In this document: positions 21,194 to 30,762 of the stretch, one piece after another | How the letters are laid out: the number at the start of each line of letters is the position of its first letter | Position numbering within the stretch: position 1 is the first letter of the stretch | Assembly (NCBI RefSeq): GCF_023208195.1 | Contig: NZ_CP060034.1 | Coordinates: 3,410,001-3,474,000, forward strand | Direction: 5' to 3' | DNA from: Nocardioides sp. InS609-2 | GTDB taxonomy: Bacteria; Actinomycetota; Actinomycetes; Propionibacteriales; Nocardioidaceae | Length of the DNA stretch: 64,000 nucleotides | The notes under the pieces: model-generated | The model's database searches: none | The model's input: the letters and a program-made list of their open reading frames with translations, nothing else | What the model was told of the DNA's origin: nothing | Position numbers and translations under genes: made by a program

Positions 21194-22057
21194 CTAGACC
21201 GACAGGCCCGACCCGGCGTCGGTCTTGCCCACCATCGACACCTCGAGGACCTTCTTCTCGCCCACGAAGCGCTTCTGCACCCAGGTGGCGATGGTCGTGA
21301 GCGCCAGGTTGATCAGGATGTACAGCACCGCGAGCACGATCACCGTGGGCACCTGGTTGCCGAAGCCCTGGTAGATGGACTGGCCGACCTTAGTGAGACC
21401 AGGAGCTGCGACGGCGTACCCGAGGCTGGTGTCCTTCAGCGCCACCACGCACTGGCTGATGATCGCCGGCAGCATGATCTTCACTGCCTGGGGCAGCAGG
21501 ATGATGTTCATGACCTGCGACTTGCGCATGCCGATGGCGTACGCCGCCTCGGCCTGCCCGCTCGGCACCGCGAGCACACCCGCGCGGAAGACCTCGGCAA
21601 GTACGGCGCCGTTGTAGAGCATGAGGGCGATGACGACGCTCCAGTAGGCACCGCTGTCACCGCGGCTGATGCCGTAGGCGAAGAAGATGAAGATCATCAG
21701 CATCAGCACGGGGACGGCGCGGAAGAACTCTACGACCGCCCAGCTGAGCCAGCGCACGCTTGCGTGGTCGGACAGCTTGCCCGCGCCCAGGACGAGTCCG
21801 AAGACCACCGCGCCCAGGACGGCGCTGAGGGCCATCTTCATCGTGACCAGCACGCCGTCGAGCAGCAGTGCCGAGATGTACTTCGGCGTGAGGAACGCCT
21901 CCCACTTGGCGTACTCGAGCTGCCCGCGGTCGTAGAGTCGCCAGACGACGAAGGCGAGTACGGCGACCAGCGCGACCCCGGCGATGATCGTGTAGAGCCG
22001 GTGCCGGGCGATGGTCCTCGGGCCGGGGGCGTCGAAGAGTACGGCGGGTGCGGTCAT
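21194..22057 (-). CDS. gluD: Glutamate ABC transporter permease GluD-like
   Basis: 287 aa from the ATG at 22057. One N-terminal helix precedes the polar-amino-acid permease domain, which shows the EAA loop GQAEAAYAIGMRKSQVMNIILLPQA (in parts). It forms the channel with GluC. The start overlaps the gluC stop. It is the last gene of a gluA-B-C-D operon, as in corynebacteria and Streptomyces. Confidence 0.9.
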   Translation of the reverse strand: MTAPAVLFDAPGPRTIARHRLYTIIAGVALVAVLAFVVWRLYDRGQLEYAKWEAFLTPKYISALLLDGVLVTMKMALSAVLGAVVFGLVLGAGKLSDHASVRWLSWAVVEFFRAVPVLMLMIFIFFAYGISRGDSGAYWSVVIALMLYNGAVLAEVFRAGVLAVPSGQAEAAYAIGMRKSQVMNIILLPQAVKIMLPAIISQCVVALKDTSLGYAVAAPGLTKVGQSIYQGFGNQVPTVIVLAVLYILINLALTTIATWVQKRFVGEKKVLEVSMVGKTDAGSGLSV

Positions 22058-22740
22058 CGCGCGATCCTCCAGCGGCGTTCGAGTCGGTTGGCCCCGAAGG
22101 ACACGACCTCGACCAGGACCACGAAGATCACGGCGAAGGTCAAGAAGATGGCGTTGCGCGAGGCAACGTCGTCGTTGATGAGGCTCTTCATGCGGGCGAA
22201 CGCCTCGAAGACGCCCAGGGCGCCCGCGACGGTGGTGTTCTTGAGCAGGGCGATCTGCACGCTGGCCACGGGGGGCACGGAGGCGCGGAAGGCCTGCGGC
22301 AGGATCACCTCGCGCATCGCCCCACTGAACGGCAGCCCGATCGCACGGGCGGCCTCCGCCTGGCCGAGCGGGACGGCGTTGATGCCGGAACGGATCGCCT
22401 CGCACACGAAGGTCGAGGTGTAGACCGTCAGACCAACGACGCAGGCGGCGAAGAGGTTGTTGAGGGTGAGGTCCCCGATCTTGATGTCGATGAAGTTGAA
22501 GTTGATGCCGACCTTTGGCCCGGCGATCCGGAAGAAGATCAAGATGATGAGCAGCGGGGTGTTGCGGATGGCAGTGACGTAGACAGCCGCGGCCCTGCTG
22601 AGCACGGCGATGGGACCCACGCGGAACGCGGCCAGCAGCGTGCCGAAGACGAGTGAGAGGACGCCCGAGATCAGGAACAGCAGCACGGTGTAGGAAAACG
22701 CGCGCAGCACCAGTTCGAGGTTGTCGAGGACCGCGTTCAC
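22054..22740 (-). CDS. gluC: Glutamate ABC transporter permease GluC-like
   Basis: 228 aa, His/Glu/Gln/Arg/opine-type permease. The EAA loop is GQAEAARAIGLPFSGAMREV followed by ILPQAFR. About five membrane helices. It pairs with GluD; 83 nt with a hairpin separate it from gluB upstream. Confidence 0.9.
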   Translation of the reverse strand: MNAVLDNLELVLRAFSYTVLLFLISGVLSLVFGTLLAAFRVGPIAVLSRAAAVYVTAIRNTPLLIILIFFRIAGPKVGINFNFIDIKIGDLTLNNLFAACVVGLTVYTSTFVCEAIRSGINAVPLGQAEAARAIGLPFSGAMREVILPQAFRASVPPVASVQIALLKNTTVAGALGVFEAFARMKSLINDDVASRNAIFLTFAVIFVVLVEVVSFGANRLERRWRIAR

Positions 22741-22778
22741 CAGCGGCGTCCTTCCGGGGGATGTTGGCGAGAGGTGGA

Positions 22779-22811
22779 GTGAGGACGGCCGGAGGTGCCG
22801 GCCGCCCTCAC
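22779..22811 (-). other. Intercistronic hairpin between gluB and gluC
   Basis: GTGAGG-a-CGGCCGG at 22779-22792 pairs with CCGGCCG-CCCTCAC around a short AGGTG loop. No T-run follows. In operons of this kind such hairpins stabilise the binding-protein mRNA and reduce read-through to the permeases; that role is inferred here. Confidence 0.6.
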
Positions 22812-22823
22812 CTCAGACGTTGA

Positions 22824-23717
22824 TCAGGCAGCGCAGTCGTCGAGGGCCGGCGGCTCGGGCGTCTCGACGCCGTCTCCACCGAGGGTGGCCTCGAAGGCCT
22901 TGGCCCAGTCGCCGTTGTCGTAGGCCTCCTGGAGTACGCCATTGATCCAGCCGCACATCTCCGGGGAGTCGAGCGAGTAGCCGACGCCGATGCGCTCCTC
23001 GGAGAACTCGTCGCCGACGACCTTGAGCTCGCCGTCGTTCTGCGCGGCGAGGCCGAGCAGGATCGAGCCGTCCGTGGACATGGCCTTCACCGAGCCGTTG
23101 AGGACGTCCTCAGCACACTGGGAGTAGGTGTCAGCAGGGGCACCGACGGCGCCCGCAGCCTCGACGTTCTCCAGCGAGGTCGACCCCGTGACGGAGCAGA
23201 CCTCCTCGCCCTTGAGGTCCTCGATGCCCTTGATGTCGCTGTCAGCGGCGACGAGCACCTGCTGGCCGGTGAGGAAGTACGGACCGGTCTGGCCGACCAC
23301 CTTGCGGCGGTCGTCTGTGATTGAGTACGACGCCAGCACGAGGTCGACGCGACCCTTCTGCAGGTAGGGCTCGCGGTTGTCGGAGATCGTCTCCTCGTAG
23401 GTCACCGCGCCGGTGTCGGTGGGGTCGATGCCGAGGTCGGCCACGAGGAGCTTGGCGATCTCGACGTCGAAGCCGGTGGGGATGTCGGACGACGCGTCCT
23501 TGAATCCGAGTCCGGGCTGGTCGTACTTCACGCCGACGGTGATCTTGCCGGCATCGGCGAGCTCGGCCATCTTGCTGCCTGCTTCGAACTTGCCAGCGTC
23601 GACCTCCTTCGCCTTGACATCGACACCTTCGCTGTCGCCGCCGGCGTTGCCGCAGGCCGCCAGCGTGCTCGCGAGCGCGATGGCGGCGAACACCGCCTTG
23701 GAGCGCTTGAATCGCAT
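22824..23717 (-). CDS. gluB: Glutamate-binding lipoprotein GluB-like
   Basis: 297 aa. The signal peptide ends in a lipobox (STLAACGN; Cys at about residue 25), so it is a lipoprotein. The SBP family 3 domain shows ITVGVKYDQPGLGFKD, TGFDVEIAKLLVADLGI and VDLVLASYSITDDRRKVVG. It captures glutamate outside the cell for GluACD. Confidence 0.9.
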   Translation of the reverse strand: MRFKRSKAVFAAIALASTLAACGNAGGDSEGVDVKAKEVDAGKFEAGSKMAELADAGKITVGVKYDQPGLGFKDASSDIPTGFDVEIAKLLVADLGIDPTDTGAVTYEETISDNREPYLQKGRVDLVLASYSITDDRRKVVGQTGPYFLTGQQVLVAADSDIKGIEDLKGEEVCSVTGSTSLENVEAAGAVGAPADTYSQCAEDVLNGSVKAMSTDGSILLGLAAQNDGELKVVGDEFSEERIGVGYSLDSPEMCGWINGVLQEAYDNGDWAKAFEATLGGDGVETPEPPALDDCAA

Positions 23718-23740
23718 CTCTTCTCCTTCTTCCCGTGATT

Positions 23741-24514
23741 TCAGTGTTTGAGGATCTTGCCTAGGAAGTCCTTGGCGCGGTCGGACGCCGGATTGGTGAA
23801 GAACTCCTCGGGAGTGTTCTCCTCGACGATCGCGCCGTCGGCCATGAAGACCACCCGGTGTGCCGCCGTACGCGCGAAGCCCATCTCGTGGGTGACCACG
23901 ACCATGGTCATGCCGTCCTTGGCCAGCTCGACCATGACGTCGAGGACCTCCTTGATCATCTCCGGGTCGAGCGCGGAGGTGGGCTCGTCGAAGAGCATCA
24001 CCTTCGGGTCCATCGCCAGCGCCCGTGCGATCGCAACGCGCTGCTGCTGGCCGCCGGAGAGCTGGGCGGGGTACTTGTCGGCCTGGTGACCCACGCCGAC
24101 GCGCTCGAGCAGCTCGCGGGCGTGTTTGTCGGCCGCTTCCTTCTTGATGCCGCGGACCTTGATGGGCCCCAGCGTGACGTTCTCGAGGATCGTCTTGTGA
24201 GCGAAGAGGTTGAAACTCTGGAAGACCATCCCGACCTCGGCGCGCAGCGCCGCGAGCTCCTTGCCCTCCTGGGGAAGCGGCTTGCCGTCGAGGGTGATCG
24301 AGCCGCTGTCGATGGTCTCGAGCCGGTTGATGGCCCGGCACAGGGTCGACTTGCCCGAGCCCGACGGCCCGATCACCACGACGACCTCGCCGCGCTTGAC
24401 CGACAGGTTGATGTCGGCCAGGGCGTGCAGCGACCCGAAGTACTTGTCGACGCCTTTGAGGACGACCAGAGGCTCCCCATGGCCGGCGCTGGCCGGCTCC
24501 TGCTGCACAGACAT
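23741..24514 (-). CDS. gluA: Glutamate ABC transporter ATPase GluA-like
   Basis: 257 aa. Walker [11 protein letters not shown] (about 51-60), signature [15 protein letters not shown] (about 150-164), Walker [15 protein letters not shown] and the H-loop [10 protein letters not shown]. First gene of the operon; upstream lies the miaB-like duplication. Confidence 0.93.
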   Translation of the reverse strand: MSVQQEPASAGHGEPLVVLKGVDKYFGSLHALADINLSVKRGEVVVVIGPSGSGKSTLCRAINRLETIDSGSITLDGKPLPQEGKELAALRAEVGMVFQSFNLFAHKTILENVTLGPIKVRGIKKEAADKHARELLERVGVGHQADKYPAQLSGGQQQRVAIARALAMDPKVMLFDEPTSALDPEMIKEVLDVMVELAKDGMTMVVVTHEMGFARTAAHRVVFMADGAIVEENTPEEFFTNPASDRAKDFLGKILKH

Positions 24515-24605
24515 GGCGGAAACCTATCCCTACCTCGCAGCCACGGGCTACGGCGGCGCGAGGGGGACGGCAATTCGTTGCCGGACCGAGATGCTGGCGG
24601 TGGCT

Positions 24606-24692
24606 GCGCGATTCGAGCCGCCTCGGGCGACCGCCGTACTCTGAAGGCGCGATGCGTACCTACGAAGTGCGCACCTCCGGGTGCCAGATGAA
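24606..24692 (+). repeat. Left copy of the miaB 5'-end duplication, with truncated miaB start
   Basis: 87 nt that align without gaps and with about ten differences to 29193-29279, which covers the promoter-proximal region and first codons of miaB. Here the copy encodes [16 protein letters not shown] (24652-24702) and then stops. The two copies flank 4.5 kb of IS-rich DNA, so they look like attachment-site ends or a duplicated target. Confidence 0.8.
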
Positions 24693-25048
24693 ACTTGCCT
24701 GACGGCCCCGCTACGCGGTCACGACTATGCGTTGCCGATGCGTGGATGTTCTTGACGGATGGCTACGGGGGGCGATCACACGCTGTGGTCATGGACTGGG
24801 GAACCTTGTGGGTCGGTGTCAGCACCTTCATCGCCGGCGGCGTTATGGGGTCCATCGCGACCGTCTACGCAACTCGCAAAGAGTCTGACGACCGCCGCGA
24901 GGCGTTGTCGCTGGAGCGAGATAAGTTCGAGCACGAACGAGACAAGCATCTTCGTGAGCGTCAGCGTGAAGTCCTGACGTCTGCCAAGGAAGCTCTGCAT
25001 CACATGAGCGAGTTCATGTATGACGCGTTCAACTACGACCGCAACCGA

Positions 25049-26146
25049 CTAGTGGTCCGGATTTGAAGTCTTCATCCGGTTGGCTTTGGTGAGGATCTCG
25101 TCGGCGGTCCTGGTCCAGACGAAGGGGTGGGAGCGTTCGTTCCAGCAGTCGATGTAGGTGCGGATCTTGGTGTTGAGGTCCTTGACCGAGGTGAACACGC
25201 CGCGGCGGATGGCTTGGCGTTCGATGAGGGAGAACCAGACCTCGACGAGGTTCATCCAGGAGGCGTGGGTCGGGGTGAAGTGGATCTTGAAGCGCGGGTT
25301 CTCGATGAGCCAGTTCTTCACGTTGGTGTGTTTGTGGGCGGCGTAGTTGTCCATCACCAGGTGCAGATCGACGGGCTGGCCGGTCTCGTCGACGACGTCG
25401 CGGTAGGCGCGTTCGACCTGCTTGAGGAACGCGAGGAACTCTTGGTTGCGGTGCCGCGGCTTGAGAGCGGCGGTGACCTTCCCGGTGGCGATCTCCAGCG
25501 CGGCGAACAAGGTGGTGGTGCCGTGGCGGACGTAGTCGTGAGAGCGGCGTTCGACGAGCCCGGGTTGCATCGGAAGGACCGGCATGGTGCGGTCCAGTGC
25601 CTGGATCTGGGACTTCTCGTCCACGCACAGCACGATCGCGTTCTCTGGCGGGTTCAGGTACAGCCCGACGATGTCGATGACCTTGGCCTCGAGTTCGGGA
25701 TCGGTGGAGAACCGGAACGACTCCGAGCGCCACGGCTTGACCCCGTAGGAACGCCAAGCCTCCGCGACGGTGTAGGCGCTGACCTTCAACCGAGCCGCCA
25801 ACAGCCGCGTGGACCAGTGCGTCACGCCGAGCTTCTTCGGCGGGGGCTTCAGTGTCTCGGCCACGATTTTGCGATGGTCGATCGTGCGCGGACGGCCCGG
25901 ACGCTGCCGGTCGAGGAGCCCGGCCATGCCCTTGCCCTGGTAGCGGCCCCGCCACTGCAGCACCTTCTGACGGCCGCACCCGACGAGCTCGCAGATCTGG
26001 TCGTTCGGCACCCCGTCGGCTGCCAGCAACACGATCCGAGCCCGTTGAGCCGCACCAGCCGAGACCGTCGAGGAGCGAGTCAGTCGCTCGAGCTTGTCCC
26101 GGTCACCATCACGCAGCACCAGGGCCGGAGCAGGTCGATTCGCCAT
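25049..26146 (-). CDS. IS630-family DDE transposase
   Basis: 365 aa. An N-terminal HTH (about 20-70, CELVGCGRQKVLQWRGRYQG) is followed by the winged part with the PPPKKLGVTHWSTR segment. The DDE catalytic residues appear in CVDEKSQIQAL, HLVMDNYAAHK and SWMNLVEVWFSLIERQ. All are intact, so it may be active. The stop codon TAG uses the target-site TA plus the flanking base, outside the element proper. Confidence 0.92.
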   Translation of the reverse strand: MANRPAPALVLRDGDRDKLERLTRSSTVSAGAAQRARIVLLAADGVPNDQICELVGCGRQKVLQWRGRYQGKGMAGLLDRQRPGRPRTIDHRKIVAETLKPPPKKLGVTHWSTRLLAARLKVSAYTVAEAWRSYGVKPWRSESFRFSTDPELEAKVIDIVGLYLNPPENAIVLCVDEKSQIQALDRTMPVLPMQPGLVERRSHDYVRHGTTTLFAALEIATGKVTAALKPRHRNQEFLAFLKQVERAYRDVVDETGQPVDLHLVMDNYAAHKHTNVKNWLIENPRFKIHFTPTHASWMNLVEVWFSLIERQAIRRGVFTSVKDLNTKIRTYIDCWNERSHPFVWTRTADEILTKANRMKTSNPDH

Positions 26147-26198
26147 GCGCCCATGATTTCACTTCATCAACCCGATGACTATTTCCCACGCGGACCAC
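25052..26198 (-). mobile_element. IS630-family insertion sequence
   Basis: 1147 bp with ends GTGGTCCG / CGGACCAC, flanked by a TA on each side (25050-25051 and 26199-26200), as expected of IS630/Tc1-type insertion into TA. It encodes one complete transposase on the minus strand and splits a hypothetical gene. Confidence 0.88.
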
Positions 26199-26331
26199 TA
26201 GATGCGTTCAAGGGTGACGCTCATGAGTCTCGCATTCGCTACGCGGGTGTGGTGACCACGGGGCTATGGCTCGGGGACCACAACATGCAGGATGAAGCTG
26301 GCAGATGGAGCAGGTTGGCGAGGCCTTTGGC

Positions 26332-27732
26332 GGCTCTTCTTACCTGCGGTGGGGGCAGTGAGCGACACGCCCTGAGCGCCTGACCCTGAAATCGGGTCGA
26401 GACCTTCCAAGATCGGCAGTGACTAAGCCGCTCAACCCGGAAGGCCTCGACGATGTCCGAGCCTACGGCGTGCGACCGCGCACGCCCACGTTCTGAACCG
26501 CCTTGCTACTGCGACCCGTTGCGACCTTCTCGTGGGCCTTGACGGGTTCCACGTCATCGACGTCGGCGAACGCGCCGTCGTGGTCCGCGTCGTGGTCGAG
26601 ACACCCGTCGAGCCGATGGGATGCCGGGCGTGCGGCGTTGTCGCGCACAGCCACGGCCGACGCGATGTCCGCCTGGTCGACGTGCCCTGCTTCGGACGCC
26701 CGGTCAGGTTGATCTGGCGCAAACGAACATGGTGCTGCGGCGAGGAGAAGTGCCCGGCCGGGTCATTCATCGAGCAGAACAACGACCTCGCCGGCCCGAG
26801 GTCGTGGCTGAGCGTGCGGGCGTGCTGGTGGGCGATCAACCAGCTCCGCCGCGAGGGCGCTTCCGTGCAGGGTCTGGCCCGCCAGATCGGCACGACGTGG
26901 CGGACCGTGTGGCGCTCGATCAAGCCGCTGCTCGAGGTCATGGCCGCAGACCCGGCACGGTTCGAGAACGTCACCTCTCTGGGCGTCGACGAACACATCT
27001 GGCACCACGTGTCGACCAAGCCGATCGGCGCCGGTGGCCGCGGTCCCAAGGAGCTGACAGGGATGGTCGACCTGACCCATGACCAGCAAGGACGCGTCCG
27101 TGCTCGTCTGCTCGACCTGGTGCTGGGCCGGTCGGGGAAGGCCTACGCCGACTGGCTCACCGAACGTGGCGAGGGCTTCCGCAAGGGCGTGAAGGTCGCC
27201 GCCCTGGACCGGTTCCAGGTACAAGACCGCGATCGATGACATGCTCGAGGACGCCGTTGCGGTCCTCGAGGCCTTCTACATCGTGAAGCTCGGCACCGCC
27301 GCACTCGATGAGTGCCGGCGCCGAGAAGCTCACCGACAAGCAGTGGACCAGAGTCGAGACCGCGATCGCCGCCGCCGAACGACACCTCGAGGTCTATGTC
27401 GCCTGGTCGTGCGCACAGCAGCTCCGCTCGGCCTACCGCCACCGCGACCCCATCGAGGGCCGCAAGATCGCCGAGCGAATCGTCGAGACCTTCCCGACCT
27501 GCCCGATCCCCGAGATCGCCCGACTCGGCCACACCCTGAAGCGCTGGCGCAACGCGTTCTTGGCCTACTTCGACACCGGCCGCTTGAAGAACGGCGGCAC
27601 CGAGGCGATCAACGGCCTCATCGAGCTCCACCGCCGCGTCGCCCGAGGATTCCGCAACCCCGACAACTACCGCCTACGGATGCTCCTCATCGGCGGCGGA
27701 CTCAGCCACCCCCACCTGAAGTAGGAAGAGCC
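26332..27732 (+). mobile_element. ISL3-family insertion sequence (decayed)
   Basis: About 1.4 kb. The left end GGCTCTTCTTACCTGCGG (26332) and the inverted right end GGCTCTTCCTACTTCAGG (27732 inward) agree at 20 of 24 positions over the longer repeat. No exact 8-bp target duplication is visible. The left flank is the split hypothetical gene and the right flank is an IS1380 remnant, so flanking DNA was rearranged after insertion. Confidence 0.8.
26490..27724 (+). pseudogene. ISL3-family transposase, frame-shifted and internally deleted
   Basis: The first part has a zinc-ribbon-like N-terminus (CRACGVVAHSHGRRDVRLVD; a second Cys pair in TWCCGEEKC), an HTH and TSLGVDEHIWHH with a DDE Asp. A frameshift near 27220 interrupts the region before YKTAIDDMLEDAVAVLEAF. 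About 25 codons are missing before GAEKLTDKQWTRVE. The C-terminus with the catalytic Glu region (KNGGTEAINGLIELHRRVAR) is present. Not functional as read. Confidence 0.82.
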
Positions 27733-28659
27733 GCTTTGCGGCGGGAGGTGAACACGGTGATCGCGACCTCGGCGACCTCGGCGACCTCGGCGACCTCGGC
27801 GTTGGAGACCCGGTGCCCTTCACCGGGTCCTTCAGCGTGCTCGTCTTCCTCCCACACCGCGTGGGGGTACTTGATCGGCGTTCATGCGTCCTGGTCGATC
27901 GCTGCGATCGCCGCGGTGACCTGGGGGTTCATCCGGGCGGTGACCGAGAGCCAGGCCTTGGCCCGGATCGCGGCGGAGGCGAAGTCGTGACCGTAGTGGG
28001 CGGAGTCGGCGCGGGCCATGATCTGGCCACTCACTCCGGCCCGACGGCCGGTCTTGATGGCTTGGGGGCAAGCAGCCGGCCACTGCCCCGACCCGAGGCA
28101 GTGCTGCCCCTGCGGAGCCAGGCCCCGGCGATCACCGGCGACGCGAGCGGGGTGGACAACGCGGCCACCTGGAAGTTCAGACCCCGACCGTGGACCTCGC
28201 GGATGGCGTCGTCGACATGGAGGAATGCGATCCCCTCGTTACCGCCGCCGGCGAGCAGTCCCGGCGCCTGAGTTGCGAGCCCGGCCAGCAGCCGGGAGGA
28301 GACCGCATCCAACTGCTGCGCGCCCGTGGGTGTACGAGCGCAGAATAGGTGCCCAGCGTGGAGGGCGCCCGGACCCCGTCGAACAGCCTCCCCATCGCCC
28401 CGTGACGGGGCAGGTCCAGATCGTCGATGCTGTCGGCGCCGGCCAGCATCCCGCAGACGAGGCAGCCCGCCTTGACCACCCGGTTTTGCGAGTCCACCGT
28501 GAGGTGCTCGCGAAACAGGTCGTGCAAGCCCGCGGACTCGGCCAAGAGAAGCACCGGGACCAGAAGGTGCCGGCGTGAGCGTGGCGTAGAACGAGAATAC
28601 CCTTGCTGGGTTGGAGAATCGGAGTTACCACACACGATTCGCCGAGCAGCAAGGGTCAT
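27733..28659 (-). pseudogene. IS1380-family transposase remnant
   Basis: The minus strand carries, across several frames, LVPVLLLAESAGLHDLFREH, LTVDSQNRVV, AGADSIDDLDLPRHGAMG, RLFDGVRAPSTLGTY, VSSRLLAGLA and FLHVDDAIREVHG, all typical of IS1380 transposases. Frameshifts occur near 28330 and 28080, and the 3' part stops at the ISL3 boundary. Near 27763-27800 a 9-bp unit is repeated four times, expanding an Ala-Glu-Val run. From 28660 to 28771 nothing else is recognised. Confidence 0.75.
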
Positions 28660-28771
28660 CTCATAGATGCGAGTATCTCACAAAATCTCACCAGTTTTCA
28701 ATGACCCGAACCTGGTGTCGTCCGCGGGTCATCGGTGGATCAGGGTTCAATCATGCAGGTTTCTGCGACAA

Positions 28772-29065
28772 CTAACTCGTCAGCCGTCGGTAGTCAGTGA
28801 GTCGCCAGCCCTCGTCGCACCAAGCGTTAGAGGAACTCCCGGCACCAACGAGGGGGCCTCGGCGAATATACTCTTGAGACAGTCTTTCGCAACGAATCGA
28901 GACTCGACTTGGCCCGTTGTCGCACCATGCATAAGCGCCCTCCTGGCTTCCATTGGTCTGGCGCCACGCACCGCAGGTAGCAGCATTAGCTGACTCAACC
29001 GAAATCAGGCCGATGGAACTTGTTGCAGCCAGTGCGACCGCAATTCCAACAATCATTTGACGCAC
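28772..29065 (-). CDS. Small secreted cysteine-containing protein
   Basis: 97 aa from GTG at 29065 with a good ribosome site (AAGGAGAC, 7 nt away). A Sec signal peptide (about 1-28, cleavage after SANA) precedes a mature part of about 69 residues with four Cys and Trp/Gly-rich repeats (CGAWRQ, AYAWCDNGPS, AWCDEGWR). No family is recognised. Codon use is less GC-biased than in neighbours, in line with acquired DNA. It is the only intact non-IS gene in the miaB insertion. Confidence 0.65.
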   Translation of the reverse strand: MRQMIVGIAVALAATSSIGLISVESANAATCGAWRQTNGSQEGAYAWCDNGPSRVSIRCERLSQEYIRRGPLVGAGSSSNAWCDEGWRLTDYRRLTS

Positions 29066-29192
29066 GAGAACAGTCTCCTTTTGATATCGCCGCGAAGCGG
29101 CGGACGGCTGGACGATAGTTTACATCCGTCGGGGACCAACCTGCGACGGGCCCCGATCATGAGGTGTGTGCCCTACCTATGGCGCGACCCTG

Positions 29193-29279
29193 GCGCGATT
29201 CGAGCCGCCGCGAGGGGTCGCCGTACTCTGATAGCGCGATGCGTACCTATGAAGTGCGCACCTACGGGTGCCAGATGAA
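29193..29279 (+). repeat. Right copy of the miaB 5'-end duplication (attached to intact miaB)
   Basis: Pairs with 24606-24692 over 87 nt with about ten substitutions and no gap. It includes the motif GCCGTACTCTGA upstream of the start and codons 1-13 of miaB. The sequences diverge completely after CCAGATGAA. Confidence 0.8.
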
Positions 29280-30723
29280 CGTCCACGACTCCGAGCGGTT
29301 GACCGGCCTGCTGGAGGACGCGGGGTACGCCCCATTTCAACAGAGCCCCGCAGGCGAGCAGGCCGGCTATCCAGACGTAGTCGTCTTCAACACCTGCGCC
29401 GTGCGCGAGAACGCCGACAACAAGCTATACGGCAACCTGTCGCACTTGGCCCCGGTGAAGGCCGCGCGCCCCGGCATGCAGATCGCCGTCGGCGGCTGCC
29501 TTGCGCAGAAGGACCGCGCGACGATCACCGAGAAGGCGCCGTACGTCGATGTCGTCTTCGGCACCCACAACATCGGCTCGCTGCCGGCCCTGCTGGAGCG
29601 CGCACGGGTGCAGGAGGAGGCGCAGGTCGAGATCCTCGAGTCGCTGTCGGTCTTCCCCTCGACGCTGCCGACGAAGCGGCAGTCGGCGTACGCCGCCTGG
29701 GTGTCGATCTCGGTCGGCTGCAACAACACGTGCACGTTCTGCATCGTGCCGGCGCTGCGCGGCAAGGAGGAGGACCGCCGCCCCGGCGACATCCTCGCCG
29801 AGATCCGCGCGCTGGTTGCCGAGGGCGTCAGCGAGGTCACGCTGCTCGGCCAGAACGTCAACGCGTACGGCGTCGAGTTCGGCGACCGGCAGGCGTTCTC
29901 CAAGCTGCTGCGCGCGTGTGGCGAGATCGAGGGGCTCGAGCGCGTGCGGTTCACCTCGCCGCACCCCGCCGAGTTCACCGACGACGTGATCGCCGCGATG
30001 GCCGAGACGCCGACGGTGATGCCGCAGCTGCACATGCCGCTGCAGTCCGGCTCCGACAAGGTGCTGCGCGAGATGCGCCGTTCCTACCGGCAGTCGAAAT
30101 ACCTCGGCATCATCGATCGGGTGCGCGAAGCCATGCCGCACGCGGCGATCACCACCGACATCATCGTGGGCTTCCCGGGCGAGACCGAGGAGGACTTCGA
30201 GCAGACGCTGGAGGTCGTCCGCCGCGCGCGCTTCTCCGGCGCGTACACCTTCATCTACTCCAAGCGCCCCGGCACTCCCGCCGCGACCATGGCGGGTGAG
30301 GTGCCTGCTGAGGTGATCTCGTCTCGCTACAACCGGCTGGTCGAGCTGGTCAACGACGTTGCCTGGGAAGAGGCCAAGAAGCTGGTCGGCACCACGGTCG
30401 AGCTGATGGTGTCCGAGGGGGAGGGGCGCAAGGACGCCGCGACCCACCGCCTCTCTGGACGCGGTCCCGACAACCGGCTCGTGCACTTCAACCCCTCAGG
30501 TGCCGATGGAGTCCGTCCCGGCGACATGGTCGAGGTCGAGATCACCAAGGCAGCCCCGCACCACCTGGTCGCCGACGGTGCGGTGCTGGACGTGCGTCGT
30601 ACTCGCTCGGGAGATGCCTGGGAGGCTCGCAACGTCACACCCCCCGGCCCGGCCGCCGTCGGGCTGGGCATGCCGGCGCTCGGCGTGCCCGCGCCGCTGC
30701 CGTCCGCCCCTGCCTGTGGATGA
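29239..30723 (+). CDS. miaB: tRNA-2-methylthio-N6-dimethylallyladenosine synthase MiaB
   Basis: 494 aa. The N-terminal UPF0004 domain has Cys in [15 protein letters not shown] and GGCLAQKD, ligands of the auxiliary Fe-S cluster. The radical SAM motif CNNTCTFC lies at about 158-165. A TRAM domain (about 375-445) follows and a 40-residue Pro-rich tail ends it. It adds the methylthio group at A37 of tRNAs first modified by MiaA (32770). Its first codons belong to the duplicated block, so they may have been supplied by the inserted DNA. Confidence 0.95.
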   Translation: MRTYEVRTYGCQMNVHDSERLTGLLEDAGYAPFQQSPAGEQAGYPDVVVFNTCAVRENADNKLYGNLSHLAPVKAARPGMQIAVGGCLAQKDRATITEKAPYVDVVFGTHNIGSLPALLERARVQEEAQVEILESLSVFPSTLPTKRQSAYAAWVSISVGCNNTCTFCIVPALRGKEEDRRPGDILAEIRALVAEGVSEVTLLGQNVNAYGVEFGDRQAFSKLLRACGEIEGLERVRFTSPHPAEFTDDVIAAMAETPTVMPQLHMPLQSGSDKVLREMRRSYRQSKYLGIIDRVREAMPHAAITTDIIVGFPGETEEDFEQTLEVVRRARFSGAYTFIYSKRPGTPAATMAGEVPAEVISSRYNRLVELVNDVAWEEAKKLVGTTVELMVSEGEGRKDAATHRLSGRGPDNRLVHFNPSGADGVRPGDMVEVEITKAAPHHLVADGAVLDVRRTRSGDAWEARNVTPPGPAAVGLGMPALGVPAPLPSAPACG

Positions 30724-30762
30724 GCTCCGCGCGCTGAGCTGACTTCGGGTCATGCTCGGGGC

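Larger units (their letters stand above)
24791..26331 (+). pseudogene. Membrane-anchored hypothetical gene split by IS630 and cut by ISL3
   Basis: The frame opens at ATG 24791 with a helix (about residues 7-27, WVGVSTFIAGGVMGSIATVY) and a charged coiled coil (LERDKFEHERDKHLRERQRE). It is interrupted at 25051 by the IS630 element. Removing that element and one TA restores the frame at 26201, continuing DAFKGDAHESRIRYAGVV to WSRLARPLA at 26331, where ISL3 DNA begins. No known family is recognised. The original C-terminus is lost. Confidence 0.7.

Noticed and set aside
27763..27800. Short direct repeats as a possible CRISPR
   Set aside because: Nine-base units without spacers, within a transposase remnant; a microsatellite.
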